Shown here: positions 43,106 to 56,041 of the stretch, in pieces | Numbering within the stretch: position 1 is the stretch's first letter | Layout of the letters: each line of letters opens with the position of its first letter | NCBI RefSeq assembly: GCF_014839805.1 | Contig: NC_051123.1 | Span: 2,648,727-2,712,726 of the forward strand | DNA from: Manduca sexta | Taxonomy: Eukaryota; Arthropoda; Insecta; Lepidoptera; Sphingidae | Direction of reading: 5' to 3' | Length of the DNA stretch: 64,000 bases | Made by a program: the position numbers and the translations under genes | The notes under the pieces: model-generated | Seen by the model: the letters and a program-made list of their open reading frames with translations, nothing else | Told to the model about the DNA's origin: nothing | Databases searched by the model: none

Positions 43106-43601
43106 TGTAGACAACAGTGTAATTAATATATTTAAATAAACAGATTTTGTACTAATATTTTTTTTCTTTTCATTAGTCGTAATTAATTACCTTATTTTTT
43201 TAAATGTACACAACAGAGTACGTTTCATTTATAATTAAACTGGCCGAGAAATTCCATTGTACATAGCAGCTTTCGCTCCGCTCTCTTCCACGTTTTTCTA
43301 CTGTTCGAGACCCTACTGCTATTTTTATACACAGGTATCTTTGAAAAATGTTCCTATATGTCTACTCAGGTAAGATTTAACATATAATTAAAAAAATACT
43401 GTTTAAAGTGAAAATATTTGGTCAAACATTAATTTTTTATAATATTTTTTTAACAATGAAAAATGGAGTGCACAAAAATATTTTGGGTAAACATTGCAAT
43501 TTATAGTTTAAAAAACAATATCCCACATCGATCGTATTAATTCATTCACTATAACTCTAATCCGAGGTTTTACGGTTTTGAATGCTCCAGACACTCCACT
43601 A
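43106..43601. other. 3' flank of the right fold-back copy and junction
   Basis: 43106-43561 is the 3' noncoding part of the element, shared with the left arm (ACTGGCCGAGAAATTCCATT; CTACTCAGGTAAGATTTAAC). 43562-43601 is 40 bp of unique sequence before duplication copy 2 begins. Confidence 0.6.
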
Positions 43602-45148
43602 ATAGGCATAGCTCGGGTAACACATTGCCACATTGGGAGGTGACACTCGGCATGAGCGACATTTAAGTAACATCGGGTTTGGTAAACGGGACAGCTTAAA
43701 TGAACTTCTTAAAATCTCATAGTAGATACATGCAAGTTTTTGTGTGTGAAGTTATTGATTAAGGCCATTAGGAGGGTACAGGTGGGCGGCAGGGGGCTGT
43801 TCGTTGTTATTTATATACCATTACTATCTATTAGTACATTGTTGTGACCCACGAGGTGGATGGCAGTGTGGCTGGTAGGCTTAAAGCTGCCTTTAACGCA
43901 GAGGGCATCCTTTATTGCACGTAGACTTCAGAGTCCCCCCTAACAAAGGAGACAGGCTGCACAAGACGGCACCTTAGCAAGGGCATTTGTGGATGAAAAT
44001 TAGACATCTTCAGTCAAAAAAGCCCACGGCCGTCTCAACCGACGAAGGTTACCGGGCACTTTCAGTTGGTATTGCCGGGAATTAGGTGTACATAGTTTGG
44101 ACTGGAGCTAGGGATCATCCAACGGTTTCCTTCTCTCCGGCGGCTTAACGCCGTCCCAGTCGGCCCCCATAAGGGGGAATCAACGCAGTTAAGCTGGATA
44201 TTCCATGCAGATGTAACTTTAGACTTGTCTTTTGACAGGAATTGAATCTTTCAAAGCTGGCTTATACTCCGTGAGTTTATAAAAACTGTGTTACGTACTA
44301 TTAAATAAGTAACGCTATACGTATTTGTAGTGTAGCTTACCTCTGTATGCACACGACGTCTGTTTTTGTCACAAGCTGTTATATGAAATGAAATTTAATT
44401 GAAAATTTCGCTTCATCAGTAATTTACAGATTTCCTGAAATAATAGTTACCTGAAAGGTAATTGCATCGGGAAATGAATTTTGCTTTCTCATTTTCCAAT
44501 TTGCACTGAAAATTGTTAAAACCACATTTTAATCATGAAACAGATTTTAATTTGCATGTTATAAAATAAAGTACACATTTCACCGCCTTAGTATATTCGC
44601 TTTGTCTTTTGATACTACCGCATAAGGAACTCGAGAAGTTTAGGGGTTCGATTTCTAAATCATTTTGTATGGTATTTTCTAATACGATTTGACAAGGATC
44701 ATAATATACTGGGCTAGTTGACATCAGGTAGGCGACCAGGTTAATTTTTAAGGGTGGTTATGTCACCAGTGATCTCCATGTAGCTGATAATAATAAGGCG
44801 ACCAGTCGCAAAAGTTTAGTTATATAATTCTATAATATGCATACATTTTGCTATCCAAGAGTACAAATTTTCATCGCACGAGAATTTTATTAAACTACAT
44901 TAGATTGGTTTGCAAAGTATAAAATGTACTCTTTTAAAATGTATTACGCTAAACAGAAACAAAATAGTGTTCGAAACTCGTAAAGAAACCACGCAATTGC
45001 TTTCCTGAAAGGTTAAAACGCGGCAGGAAATGACGTCGTTGTAGCTTACTAATTATGAAATTGATGGGATCTTGTGTTCTATTTCATATACAATTTTGAG
45101 TCGTCTCATTATAAATTTCTGTAAGTAGCCCGCCTATATATTATAATC

Positions 45149-45508
45149 AGAAGTGTAGATAATAATATCAGCCCTGTATTATAACACTTGTCCCACTCTT
45201 GGGCACGGGCCTCTTCTACTACTGAGAGGGATTAAGCCTTAGTTCAACACGCTGTCCTAATGCGTATTGGTAGACTTCACACACCCTCGAAATTCCTATA
45301 GAGAACTTCTTAGGTATGCAGCAGGTTTCCTCACGATGTTTTCCTTCATCGTTAAAGCAAGCGATAATTCACAAAGAATACACACATAATTTTTTAGAAA
45401 AATCAGAGGTTTGTGTGCCCTTGGGATTTGAACCTGCGGACATTCGTCTCGGCAGTCCGTTCCACAACCAACTAGGCTATCGCCGCTTATCGTAAGAAAT
45501 GTAGATAA
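45149..45508 (-). repeat. SINE-A present only in copy 2, with 14-bp target-site duplication
   Basis: Element 45163-45494 (full head: GGTTCAAATCCC in reverse complement) is flanked by AGAAGTGTAGATAA (45149-45162) and AGAAATGTAGATAA (45495-45508). Copy 1 has a single unoccupied AGAAGTGTAGATAA at 30976-30989. This is a textbook filled/empty site pair. Confidence 0.9.
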
Positions 45509-48500
45509 TTAAATATAATTAATTGGAATAAATATTTTTTTGATCGACATGACGACAGAGTTGTCTCAACTACCCACTGCCAATTTGAAAACAGGTACAT
45601 CTAGGCGAATTTCTATCAACACGATAATCCAAGATACCAGAATCATCACGTCATTAGCCAGTCTTATGAATATAGTCTTGAAAGTTCTCGTAATGTGTCC
45701 ATTTCATTTATGTCTAAAACGTTAACTTTATTGCGTATGTGTGACTGTGATTTGTTTTTGTCGTTAATCAAGACATCAAGACCGTCTGCCCGCATTATAT
45801 TAAAATTTATTTATTACTGACGTTTGGCCCTTGAATCAAAATGTTTGTAAGGGTGTGCTTATAAGTACAGTTAGCCACGAACGAAGCTGAACAAATAAAA
45901 TAATTGAAATAAAACTATTTTGCGGATTTATAGCGGTTTTTATATTATAATTTTCTTCCGACGTTTAAATGATTTTGCAGCCTTCATGGTCACGGGGCGG
46001 ACTAAGGTGTCGGTCATCCGAAAAGTCAAAGATACAATATCTACCATAAATATCTGCATGTAAAATTTTATTTCAATGACTAATGTTTCCTAGTACACAT
46101 GTTCTCTTCTTCTCACAACTTGGGATCCTCTAAACGGAGTGCGAAGAAGCAATTAAGCAGGACGGAATAACTGAGACGATCGTCCGAAGATGTTTATCTC
46201 TTGGCAGTCGACATGTTTATTGGCATCTCTTCATTTACCAACAGGTGCAATGATGCCACTTGAGGCCACGATAAAAAAAGTTCCAAATAACTACGATCCG
46301 CAACAATTAGAAATTACGATCGACTTATAACAAGTTAGCGCTTTAGGGCGAAAAATACGCTCAAACGTACACCGTAACATATTAAGTATTGACAAAGATC
46401 TATTTATAAACAATACAAATAATATGATCATGGCAAATATTACTTTGTGAATTTACGATTTACAATGCAGTGTTAATGAAGCACGCATGAAATACTCGAA
46501 GCGTAAATAGCCGTGTAGTTAAATAAGTACTAACAAAGTGCTAAAATAGATACTAGCTTTTGCTGCGGCTTTGGCCGTATATCCTTGTTAACACACGTTA
46601 TAAAGAAGTTGAGTGGTGTGTATACCTAGGACGGTGGTATAGTTATAATTGTATATACTACGAGTACAACTACTGCGCTGAGATCCTAGGTTTGATTTCC
46701 GGGTCGGGGCAAAATAATTGTGAGTTTTTTTTCTTTCTTAGAAATTACCCAGTCGCAGCTCGGATTCAGGAAATTGGCGGTGTGAGGCCCCGTGCCTCGA
46801 AAAGCATGTAAGGCCGTTGGTAATGCGCCTGATCTCTTTTCGGTCTTCACCATCCCATCGGACTATGAGAGTGAATGAACAGAGAGTGCTTGTGTATTGT
46901 GCACACACTTGTGCACTATAATATCTCCTGCGTGGCAGATCTCCGTTGCCATTGAACGCTTTGGTCGAAATTTGGTTAGGAAGAAAGCCTACCTGTGTCA
47001 GTTGTCAAGACGCTTTTCTACAACGACTTACGTTAATCGTTTTTTATGGGAATAATATATTCTAGAGATAATTCTGTAGGTAACATTGTCTGTTTGTCAC
47101 TCGGAACAATTTGAACTTTAATGATTGCAGACTACAAAACTTCCTTAGAACAATTACATCCGTTTTAATTTAAAGATGTCTTTCCATTATACGAGCTTGA
47201 AGCGTCCCAGCGTAACAAAGTTATTGTGAGTTTGCAAAATCCTCACGACTCTGAAATACGTAATCTGTGAACGAAATATCATTTAAAGCGATAAAGTTAT
47301 AATTAACAATTTAAATAATTTACGTCTGTTTAGACTCGCAATTTTTTTTTGCCAGGAGTACCTTCCAGGTGGGTAGATGTTTGTTTATTTCTGCCATTAA
47401 ACGGCATGCAATGTTGTGTTATAATGTAACGGATATCGTCCTATTGGGTATTGACACAATATATTATGAATGATTACTTCCTAGCCGAATTTCCGCCATG
47501 GCGGCTAATCTCAACGGAGATCAGCCAGGTACGCAGGAGATATTATAGTACACCAATGTGTGCGCAATACACAAGCACTCTGTTCCTTCACTCTCATAGG
47601 TCGGTGAGACGCAACCCGACATGACCGGAGGAAGTTCAGGCGCAGGACCAACGGCTTTACGTGCTTCCAGCGCCATAATCGTACTTGTATCGCGTACGCA
47701 TTACAACAAAGCAACCGAGGCAGTCAATATAACATAATCTTATGTAACGAGTGCAGCAGTGCGCATCGGGTTCGCAATTGAAATTTTAATTAATAATTGT
47801 AAAATATAGGTGGATATTGTAACTTCGACTTTGCGTACGACCAATACTTCCCCGTCTCCCCGTGACTATGAAGGCTGCAGTTTTCGTAACGTTCGGAGAA
47901 AAATTACAATATAAAAAAACCTCTATAAAATTCCGAAAAATAGTTCAATAAAATTTATAGTTCTTGTTTGGATTATTGTATTCCTTAAGTAACGAAAAAA
48001 CTTGGCTCATCGCGTCACACAGTTGCATTAAATCACAAATCCTGCATTACTTAAATTGCGCACGAGAACAATGTAAATACAAGTTCACAAGTTCGAATCC
48101 TGTGTAGGTAATAAATTGCTAGGTAATATTCATGAGTCCTACCTCCTAGACCGCCTTTTGCCACATGACTAACAAGAAAGTTACTTAAACTGCGAGTGCA
48201 AGTATCCGAATTGAATTTCTTCGTAATTTTGGGACGTGGGCGTGAGGCTTATGAAAGAGGAGATTGCCGTACAATTAAAAATCCGACATAATGCCGCCAA
48301 AGTCGACCTTAAGGTGGAGTTCTATAGTGCGCAATATAGCGAAAGAGCTGCATGACTTCGCACAATAGAAAGGACGTTGACAATGCTCACTGTTTGCTTG
48401 GTACTAGATTTATTTCTTCGATTTCCCTTAGATTGAAAAGAAAAGTCGTTCAATTGAAGTGAAACGAGATTCTTGTAATTTTATTTACTACACCAAAAAA

Positions 48501-48858
48501 TATTTTCTATGAGATTGTTATCGTGTCAAATTAGAATGTCATAATGTATAATAATTAAACTATCTAGAATTTTCTTCAAACCTAAACACATGACAAACCG
48601 CTACTAGCACTTGTATATACGAAAATAATATTTTTAGTTCGTGACTGACATCAGCCGCGACATCACCCACAACGGAACTCTACCTTAAGCCGTTTTTGAG
48701 TCCCCCGTAATAATTGTTGCGGAAAATACTTTTTGAATATCTTAATTGCGCCACTGGCCGGATTCGAGGCTTACTGTTTTTTGATTGTTGAACGAACAAA
48801 TTGCTTTTCATATCCGAACGCTTTGGCGTATTGAGAGGTTTACTTATAAATGGGGAAT

Positions 48859-48862
<4 letters not shown>

Positions 48863-48894
<32 letters not shown>

Positions 48895-49102
48895 CAGTTT
48901 ATTGTCTTATTACACAAGTGATAACATACATATTCTTACACTTATACTATAATAAAGACAAAAGGATGCGGCTCAGCTTGTGCTGACCGGGACAGTGGTT
49001 CCGAGCAGCGCTGGTTTTCAGCCTCTCCTAACTTCCTAGGATGTTATGCGGAAAGTGTAAAGCGTTGGCCTTCCAAGTGACAAATAACATTTTATGTTAA
49101 TT
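48863..49102 (-). mobile_element. (TAA)n-headed insertion present only in copy 2
   Basis: Copy 1 reads GGGGAATTTAATGTCGATTT uninterrupted at about 34570. Copy 2 has about 240 bp inserted there, starting with a (TAA)n run and ending TTTTATGTTAA before TTAATGTCG. The inner text (CGGCTCAGCTTGTGCTGACC, CAGCGCTGGTTTTCAGCC) is seen nowhere else in the window. The T/A repeat at one end suggests the complement of a (TTA)n SINE/LINE tail, so minus orientation. The family is unknown. Confidence 0.65.
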
Positions 49103-51976
49103 AATGTCGATTTCGTTTAATCTCTCGGAGTTCTTTTTCTTGAACTTGGATGATAACTGATGAGGTTTTAAAGATGTTACGAATTGAAGTAATTATGTAA
49201 GAATTTTTATTAAGCAACTGTGGCGAAGGATAAAATTTTCCAACAAGGAATCCGACACAACATATAAGTACTAATAATGTGCATCAATGCGGTCTTTTCT
49301 AATGATAATTAGATTTTACATAAATTTACGAAAATTAAGCTGACTGGAATCGGGACCCTTTGCTACTGTTAGACAATGATTCCCTTTCTTTTAATTGTAT
49401 CCGTGGTGCTTTATAACTAGCTTATCTAGTTGTAAACGTCTCTATCCTTGAGGTTAAAACGCCTCCTAGATCATAATTTTGTCACCCGCATTGCTCTGGA
49501 GGGAAGTGGACAATTAATTATTGCCAACTCTTCCCTATCTTTCTATTTAATTAATGTCGTGCCGGGATAATGACAAATTAGTTTTCCCTGAGATTCGCCG
49601 AGCTTCACCGCTCGATGTCATAAAGTGCCACTGCTGACCCTGGCTTACAGGAGTTGTAGTGGTGCGTGTAAGGGCGGAAAGTCTCTGATAAGTCTCTGTT
49701 AGATAATGATACACAACGTTGAAGCTTACCATCAGTGTAGCCAGACATCTTAGATGTATGATGTAGTTTAAGCATTACAGTCCAAATGTTATGTACCATA
49801 GAGGCGATAGCCTAGTTGCGAGTAAAATCGACTGTGCCGAGACGAATATCCGCTGGTTTGAAACCCACGAGCACCTAACTGACTTTTCTAAATGTGTGTA
49901 TTCTTTGTTAATTATCGCTTGCTTTAACAGTTAAAGAGAACGTCGTGAGGAAACCTGCAACCTGAAAAGTCTTTTATAAAAAAATTGAGGGTCTTCGAAG
50001 TCTACCAACCCGCCCTAGTCCGTGGTGGAGTAAAGCCTAAAGCTTCTCAGTAGTAGAGGAGGCCCGTGCAGCAGTAGGAAGGTTATCCTTATACCTTAAA
50101 AGTGCTTTCTTTTTTAATGTATAAACTACAGACTGCAACAAGAAAAAATACAACTAGATTTTTTTTATTGTTTATAGCAGTTCATTAATATATTCGCAAA
50201 ATAGGTAATAAATTAATTTTTAAATTCCAAAACGACTGCACAATCGTCCCAGATATCGCGAAATAATTGAATCTGAAACTTCAATTTGTGAAATTTGGTA
50301 TATTACATCAATAGGTTTTTACAATCGCTAACCTATGTCAAGAGTCAATCCTAATATAACCATTACTCTATGGTAGCATTGAAAATCCCACGTCAATTGT
50401 TGCTTAGTACTTCAAAGAGCAGAAACTATTTTAGTCCATCAATAAAAAATCTCACCGCATTCAGATATTTTTATATCTCGTTGCATGCATTGTGTTAAAA
50501 TTAACACTTGCGTAAGCGACTTACATGATCGCAGGGTCGAACAATTTAGACGTCATCATCACATCACGCCTATTCTCGAAGAGGAAGGTAGAGATATACC
50601 TATATAGTGAGAGATATAAAATATAGTGCATCGACTCAGGAACAAACTACTGGTTCCAATCGAACGATCATTTTAGTGTTGGATAGCCCATTTACCGAAG
50701 GAGGCAATAGCCTATATAACACCACGCTTTAACCAATAGGAGTGGAGCGTCAATGAAAAATGCAAAGAGGTTTGCAAAAACGGGGAATACTTATTTCTTA
50801 TGAGAGGTTCCTTTGCGTGCGCTGTGTTTATAAAGTTACGCAACAATCATGTAACGGAATTATTCCTCTTAAAGTTCTAAAAATATAATATTATAAAACA
50901 GAATCGCCAGACCATTGACGTATATTCTATAGACACGAACGTCCATATTATAAATTATTTGTTCAAAATTTGAACTAAAATAGCAACTAAAACGTCACTG
51001 TTATCACCTATTTATTCACTTGAACAACAAATAATTTTACTTATTTGACTAATATTTTATTCAAATCCAAGTTTACACTTAGACTTGAGTTCTCATATCG
51101 TGAGCGCCACTTGATACACAATCAAAAGCTGTCAATATTGACCATACTAAAGTCAGTTTGAATGGATTGCAGTTCAATTCAGTTGCACACAGTGAACGTT
51201 CGGAACGCCAAATCTAGTACGTTGTAATATATATTGATGCCTCCGATGCATCTAGCAACTACCCAACACATTTCGATTATATTTGGTATGGAGATGGTTT
51301 AAGACCCTGGGAAGGTCATAGGTTACTTTCTATCCCGGGAAAATATGCGGGACTCTTATCCCGGGAAACTCCTTCATGCGGTCGAAGCCGCGAGCAAATC
51401 TATACTATTATATAAAGCTGAAGAGTTTGTTTGTTTGTTTGAACGCGCTAATCTCAGGAACTACCGGTCCAAACTGAAAAATTCTTTTTGCGTTGGATAG
51501 CCCTTTGTTCGTGGAGTGCTATAGGCTATATATCATCACGCTATACCCAATAGGAGCGGAGCAGTAATGGCTAATCTCAGGAACTACCGGGCCGAACTGA
51601 AAAATTCTTTTTGCGTTGAATAGCCCTTTGTTTGTGGAGTGCTCTAAGTTATATATCATCACGCTATGACTAATAGGAGCGGAGCAGTAATGGCTAATCT
51701 CAGGAACTACCGATTCGAACTAAAAAAAAATATTTCTGTGTTGAATAGCCCTTTGTTTGTGGAGTGCTCTAAGTTATATATTATCACGCTATGACCAATA
51801 GGAGCGGAGCAGTAATGGCTAATCTCAGGAACTACCAGTTTGAACTGAAAAATTTGTTTTGTGTTGGATAGCCCTTTATTTGTGGAGTGATATAGGCTAT
51901 ATATCATCACGCTATGACCAATAGGAGCGGAGCAGTAATGAAACATGTTGCAAAAACGGGGACAATTTATTAGTTA

Positions 51977-52982
51977 CTAGCTTTTGCCCGCGGCCCCACT
52001 CGCGTTATAAAGTTTTTCAGGCTAAAGTTTACCGTTATAAAAGTAGTAGTTTCCCGGGAGCCTATGTTCTTCCCAGGGTCCCAAACTGTCTCCATACCAA
52101 ATTTCCTCTTAATACGTTGGGTAGTTTTTGAGTTTAACACGTTCAGGCAGACAGATGCAGTGGAGGACTTTGTTTTATATTATATTTTTTAGAACTTTGT
52201 AAGAGGAACAATCCCGTCATACATCATTGTTGCATAACTCTAACCGTTTACGCAGCTAACGCAACGGAAGCTCTCAAAACTAATAAATTGTCCCCGTTTT
52301 TGCAACATGTTTCATTACTGCTCCGCTCCTATTGGTCATAGCGTGATGATATATAGCCTATATCACTCCACAAATAAAGGGCTATCCAACACAAAACAAA
52401 TTTTTCAGTTCAAACTGGTAGTTCCTGAGATTAGCCATTACTGCTCCGCTCCTATTGGTCATAGCGTGATAATATATAACTTAGAGCACTCCACAAACAA
52501 AGGGCTATTCAACACAAAAAGATTTTTTCAGTTCGAATCGGTAGTTCCTGAGATTAGCCATTACTGCTCCGCTCCTATTAGTCATAGCGTGATGATATAT
52601 AACTTAGAGCACTCCACAAACAAAGGGCTATTCAACGCAAAAAGAATTTTTCAGTTCGGCCCGGTAGTTCCTGAGATTAGCCATTACTGCTCCGCTCCTA
52701 TTGGGTATAGCGTGATGATATATAGCCTATAGCACTCCACGAACAAAGGGCTATCCAACGCAAAAGAATTTTTCAGTTTGGACCGGTAGTTCCTGAGATT
52801 AGCCATTACTGCTCCGCTCCTATTGGGTATAGCGTGATGATATATAGCCTATAGCACTCCACGAACAAAGGGCTATCCAACGCAAAAAGAATTTTTCAGT
52901 TTGGACCGGTAGTTCCTGAGATTAGCGCGTTCAAACAAACAAACAAACAAACAAACTCTTCAGCTTTATATAATAGTATAGA
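51977..52982 (-). mobile_element. Inner minus-strand Helitron, copy 2
   Basis: A-CTAG at 51976/51977 and GA-T at 52982/52983. Same array as the copy 1 element, with small indels, so the nesting predates the split of the two blocks. The 141-codon plus frame at 52307-52732 is an array artefact. Confidence 0.88.
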
Positions 52983-53074
52983 TGAGAGCTTCCGTTGCGT
53001 GCGCTGCGTAAACGGTTAAAGTTATGCAACAATGATGTATGACGGGATTGTTCCTCTTACAAAGTTCTAAAAAA

Positions 53075-54058
53075 TCTATATATATAAAAATGAATTGCTG
53101 TTCGTTAGTCTCGCTAAAACTCGAGAACGGCTGAACGGATTTATCTTATCTTGGTCTTGAATTATTCGTGGAGGTCTAGGGAAGGTTTAAAAGGTGAGAA
53201 AAATTTGAATAATTGCCGGGAAAATCCTCAAAACAGCATTTTTCTATTTCCCATACAAACGTTTTCTAACTAATACGTAGAGTCAATTTGAGCTTTATTG
53301 CTATTGTATAAAGTTCACTGTTGTCTAAGCAATGTAGGTGTGTTCCTAACATCAAAGCAGTGTGCGTTGGAGCACAGAATATAATAATGTAATGTCGCGT
53401 TCTGAAACTCAACAAAAGTGATATCGCGGACCCGACTAAATTGAACAGTCACAAAATTTAATATATCATTAGTTATTTGGTTGGCTTCACGATATTATTT
53501 CTTTTGTTTTACTTTAAAATGCATGTTTTCGTTATGGACAATTTTTGAGCTACTTTTGCATATCTATACTTATAATAAATCTGTAGAGAGGTCAATTCTG
53601 TACATGAAATATATTTCCAAAATAACTGGGGTGATTAGGGATCGATACTGATGCCAAAAATGCAATTAGTAAAATTTTTGTCTGTCTGTCTGTATAACCG
53701 TTATAGAAACAAAAACTACTCGACGGATTTTAACTTAACTTGGTACAATTATTTTTCATACTCCTGAGCTGGTTATAGTATACTTTTCATCACGCTACAA
53801 TTAATAGGAGCATAGCAGTGATGGAAAATGTTGGGAAAACGGGAGAAGTTACTCCATTTTTAAGCTTCCGTGATTTCGTGTGCAACCTTAATGGTTAAAA
53901 GTTCCTTCGATTTCACCAGGATCCCATCATCAGACCCTGACCGGACAATCGGACCACCTGCATACCACCATAAATTAAAAAACATCCCGACAAATTGAGC
54001 ACCTTCTCCATTTTTGAAACCCGAAATCCACGCGGGCGAAGCTGCGGGCGGAAGCTAG
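53075..54058 (+). mobile_element. Second inner Helitron, copy 2
   Basis: A-TCTATATATATAAAAATGA at 53075 to GGAAGCTAG-T at 54058. Differs slightly from copy 1 near 53900-53930. Confidence 0.82.
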
Positions 54059-54274
54059 TATATTATAAAACAAAGTCCCCCGCTGCATCTGTCTGCCTGA
54101 ACGTGTTAAACTCAAAAACTACCCAACGTATTAAGAGGAAATTTGGTATGGAGACAGTTTGGGACCCTGGGAAGAACATAGGCTCCCGGGAAACTACTAC
54201 TTTTATAACGGTAAACTTTAGCCTGAAAAACTTTATAATGCGAGCGGAGCCGCGGGCAAAAGCTAGTAAATAAA

Positions 54275-55275
54275 TAAAATGGTTAACCTGTTACCCGTGA
54301 TCCATTAGCGCGCAGTACTGTTAAACCCAATGACTTGACAAACGTGTGGTGGAAAGTTTTGTCTCTTCGATTATGGATTGGACTTGTGAGTAAGCTGATT
54401 TTTTTTATATGGTCCTACTTGGTTGAGATATTACAGTATATTTTTCTTTTGTTTACAATTTGGAAGGAAACGACGTACAGTGAGCAAAAAGTAGCTGAAC
54501 AAATTTAAAACTTAAAAACTTTTCTACACGTTAACTTCGATCACAAACACTTTTCCCTTAATCTCAAATAAAGTTAACCTTATGTTATATTAGTACAGAA
54601 AAAACGGACATTGACATGGACGTGTAATATACAAAACCGTGATAAAATCCACAAAATAGTTTTATTTCATTGTCTACCATTCGCGTAAACATAATAAATC
54701 ATTGGCGTCGCAAAATTTAAAAAGAAATTTGAAATTTTGTATTTCTTTAGTTATTTTTGTCTAACCGTACATAGAGCGTGTACATACGCATCTAATACCT
54801 GCCTACAAACAGAAACAACTTCACCTAGAATTCAGATTTTTGTAGTACAAACCACCAAATTCGACGGCATTACGTTTATTTTAAAATGTGGACATTTTGT
54901 ATGCATTAATAATTAATTAATAATGATAATTTTATATGCAAAATATATAAATTTACAGCCTGCCAACGAACGTAGAAAAATTCGAAATTTAAAAGCACGT
55001 ATATTTTAAAGTAATTTTTATTCTGACCACCCATTCCTTTTACTCTAACATCTTCACTCCAACTTACCTTTATTTGTCCTTTCTCTCATACATCAATACA
55101 TCTTGTATACACACAGCCATAATTTTTTCAGCACACCGACGGCCGGCCCATTACTTTTGTTTATGCGACGCAAAAAATATTTTACGACATTCGTTACGAC
55201 TCCCATTTGATTTTATAATTCGAGAGTTTTATGTTTGAATATCTTTATTAATGAAAAATTACCATCGACTGGTGA
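54275..55275. other. AT-rich part of the duplication, copy 2
   Basis: Matches 39744-40757. The only item is a repeat G scrap near 54615-54700. No gene seen. Confidence 0.4.
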
Positions 55276-55990
55276 GACTTGGTGGCGTAGATGTATTGCG
55301 TGCGCGGCACGACATCGCTCTGAAGTCCTGCGTTCGAATCCCGGGTCGAGCAGAGATACTGAATTTTTCTTTTCAGTATCAGTCCGAAATCTGGAACTTG
55401 TGCTCGATATGACGATACATGGCGTATAATAATAATAATATCAGCCCTGTATTATATACTTGCCCACTGCTGAGCACGGGCCTCCTCTACTACTGAGAGG
55501 GATTAGGCCTTAGTCCACCACGCTGGCCTAGTGCGGATTGGTAGACTTCACACACCTTCGAAATTCCTATAGAGAATTTCTCAGATGTGCAGGTTTCCTC
55601 ACGATGTTTTCCTTCACCGTTAAAGCGAACGATAAATTCACAAAGAATACACACATCATTTTAGAAAAGTCAGAGGTGTGTGCCCTTGGGATTTGAACTT
55701 GCGGACATTCGTCTCGACAGTCCGTTCCACACCCAACTAGGCTATCGTCACTTTATGGCGTATACGGTTCAGCTATATTGCTTGCATGGCACGACATCGC
55801 TTTGAAGTCCTGCGTTCAAAGCCAGGGTCGAGCAAAGAGATACTAGATTTTTCTTCTCAGTATTAGAGCAGAGTCTGGAACTTGTGTACGATATGACGAT
55901 AAATTCGCCTTCTATCACGTCCTAGGACGGACTACTCATACGGCGAGCGGTGGGTGCACTGGTTGCGCCTCTGCCTACCTCACTGTTTAT
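55276..55990 (+). repeat. Dimeric SINE-B split by SINE-A
   Basis: Two tRNA-like heads of the same type occur in a row: TTGCGTGCGCGGCACGACAT then CGTTCGAATCCC near 55297-55343, and TTGCTTGCATGGCACGACAT then CGTTCAAAGCC near 55780-55826. Each is followed by a CAGTAT..GAGC/GTCC..TCTGGAACTTGTG body. Only the second runs on to CACTGGTTGCGCCTCTGCCT. SINE-A (55429-55754) sits between them. Confidence 0.6.
55419..55764 (-). repeat. SINE-A, full length, with 10-bp target-site duplication
   Basis: Element 55429-55754 flanked by ATGGCGTATA at 55419-55428 and 55755-55764. Complete head, body and (ATA)n tail. The same insertion in copy 1 is where the assembly broke (40905-40928). Confidence 0.9.
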
Positions 55991-56041
55991 ATAAAGGGCG
56001 AAAGTATGAGTGTTAAAGCTAATAAAAACTTATACGAGAAA

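Larger units (their letters stand above)
41429..43561. repeat. Fold-back: long inverted repeat of a DNA-transposon 3' region
   Basis: The left arm starts TTAGAGTTATAGTGAATG at 41429 and the right arm ends with its complement CATTCACTATAACTCTAA at 43561. The arms (about 41429-42355 and 42604-43561) are each just over 900 bp, around 95% alike by eye with several indels. The non-repeated centre is about 250 bp. Arm divergence argues against a sequencing hairpin artefact. The left arm touches the N gap, so its true end is unknown. A transcript through it would fold into a very long RNA duplex. Confidence 0.9.
51399..54266 (+). mobile_element. Outer Helitron, copy 2
   Basis: Same termini as 36867-39735 (A-TC at 51398/51399, CTAG-T at 54266/54267). 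Small changes include one fewer TTTG unit near the 5' end and a changed ATATTTCTG segment near 51730. Confidence 0.88.
43602..55441 (+). repeat. Large duplication, copy 2
   Basis: Second copy of 29244-40928. Copy-2-only items are the SINE-A at 45163-45494 and the (TAA)n-headed element at 48863-49102. Copy-1-only items are the hAT-like MITE and the 196-bp segment. Shared repeats lie at the duplicate coordinates given in the copy 1 entries. Confidence 0.95.

Noticed and set aside
41429..43561. Sequencing or assembly hairpin artefact as the source of the fold-back
   Set aside because: The two arms differ by substitutions and indels throughout, which an artefact from one molecule would not show. 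It is still uncertain because the left arm touches the gap.
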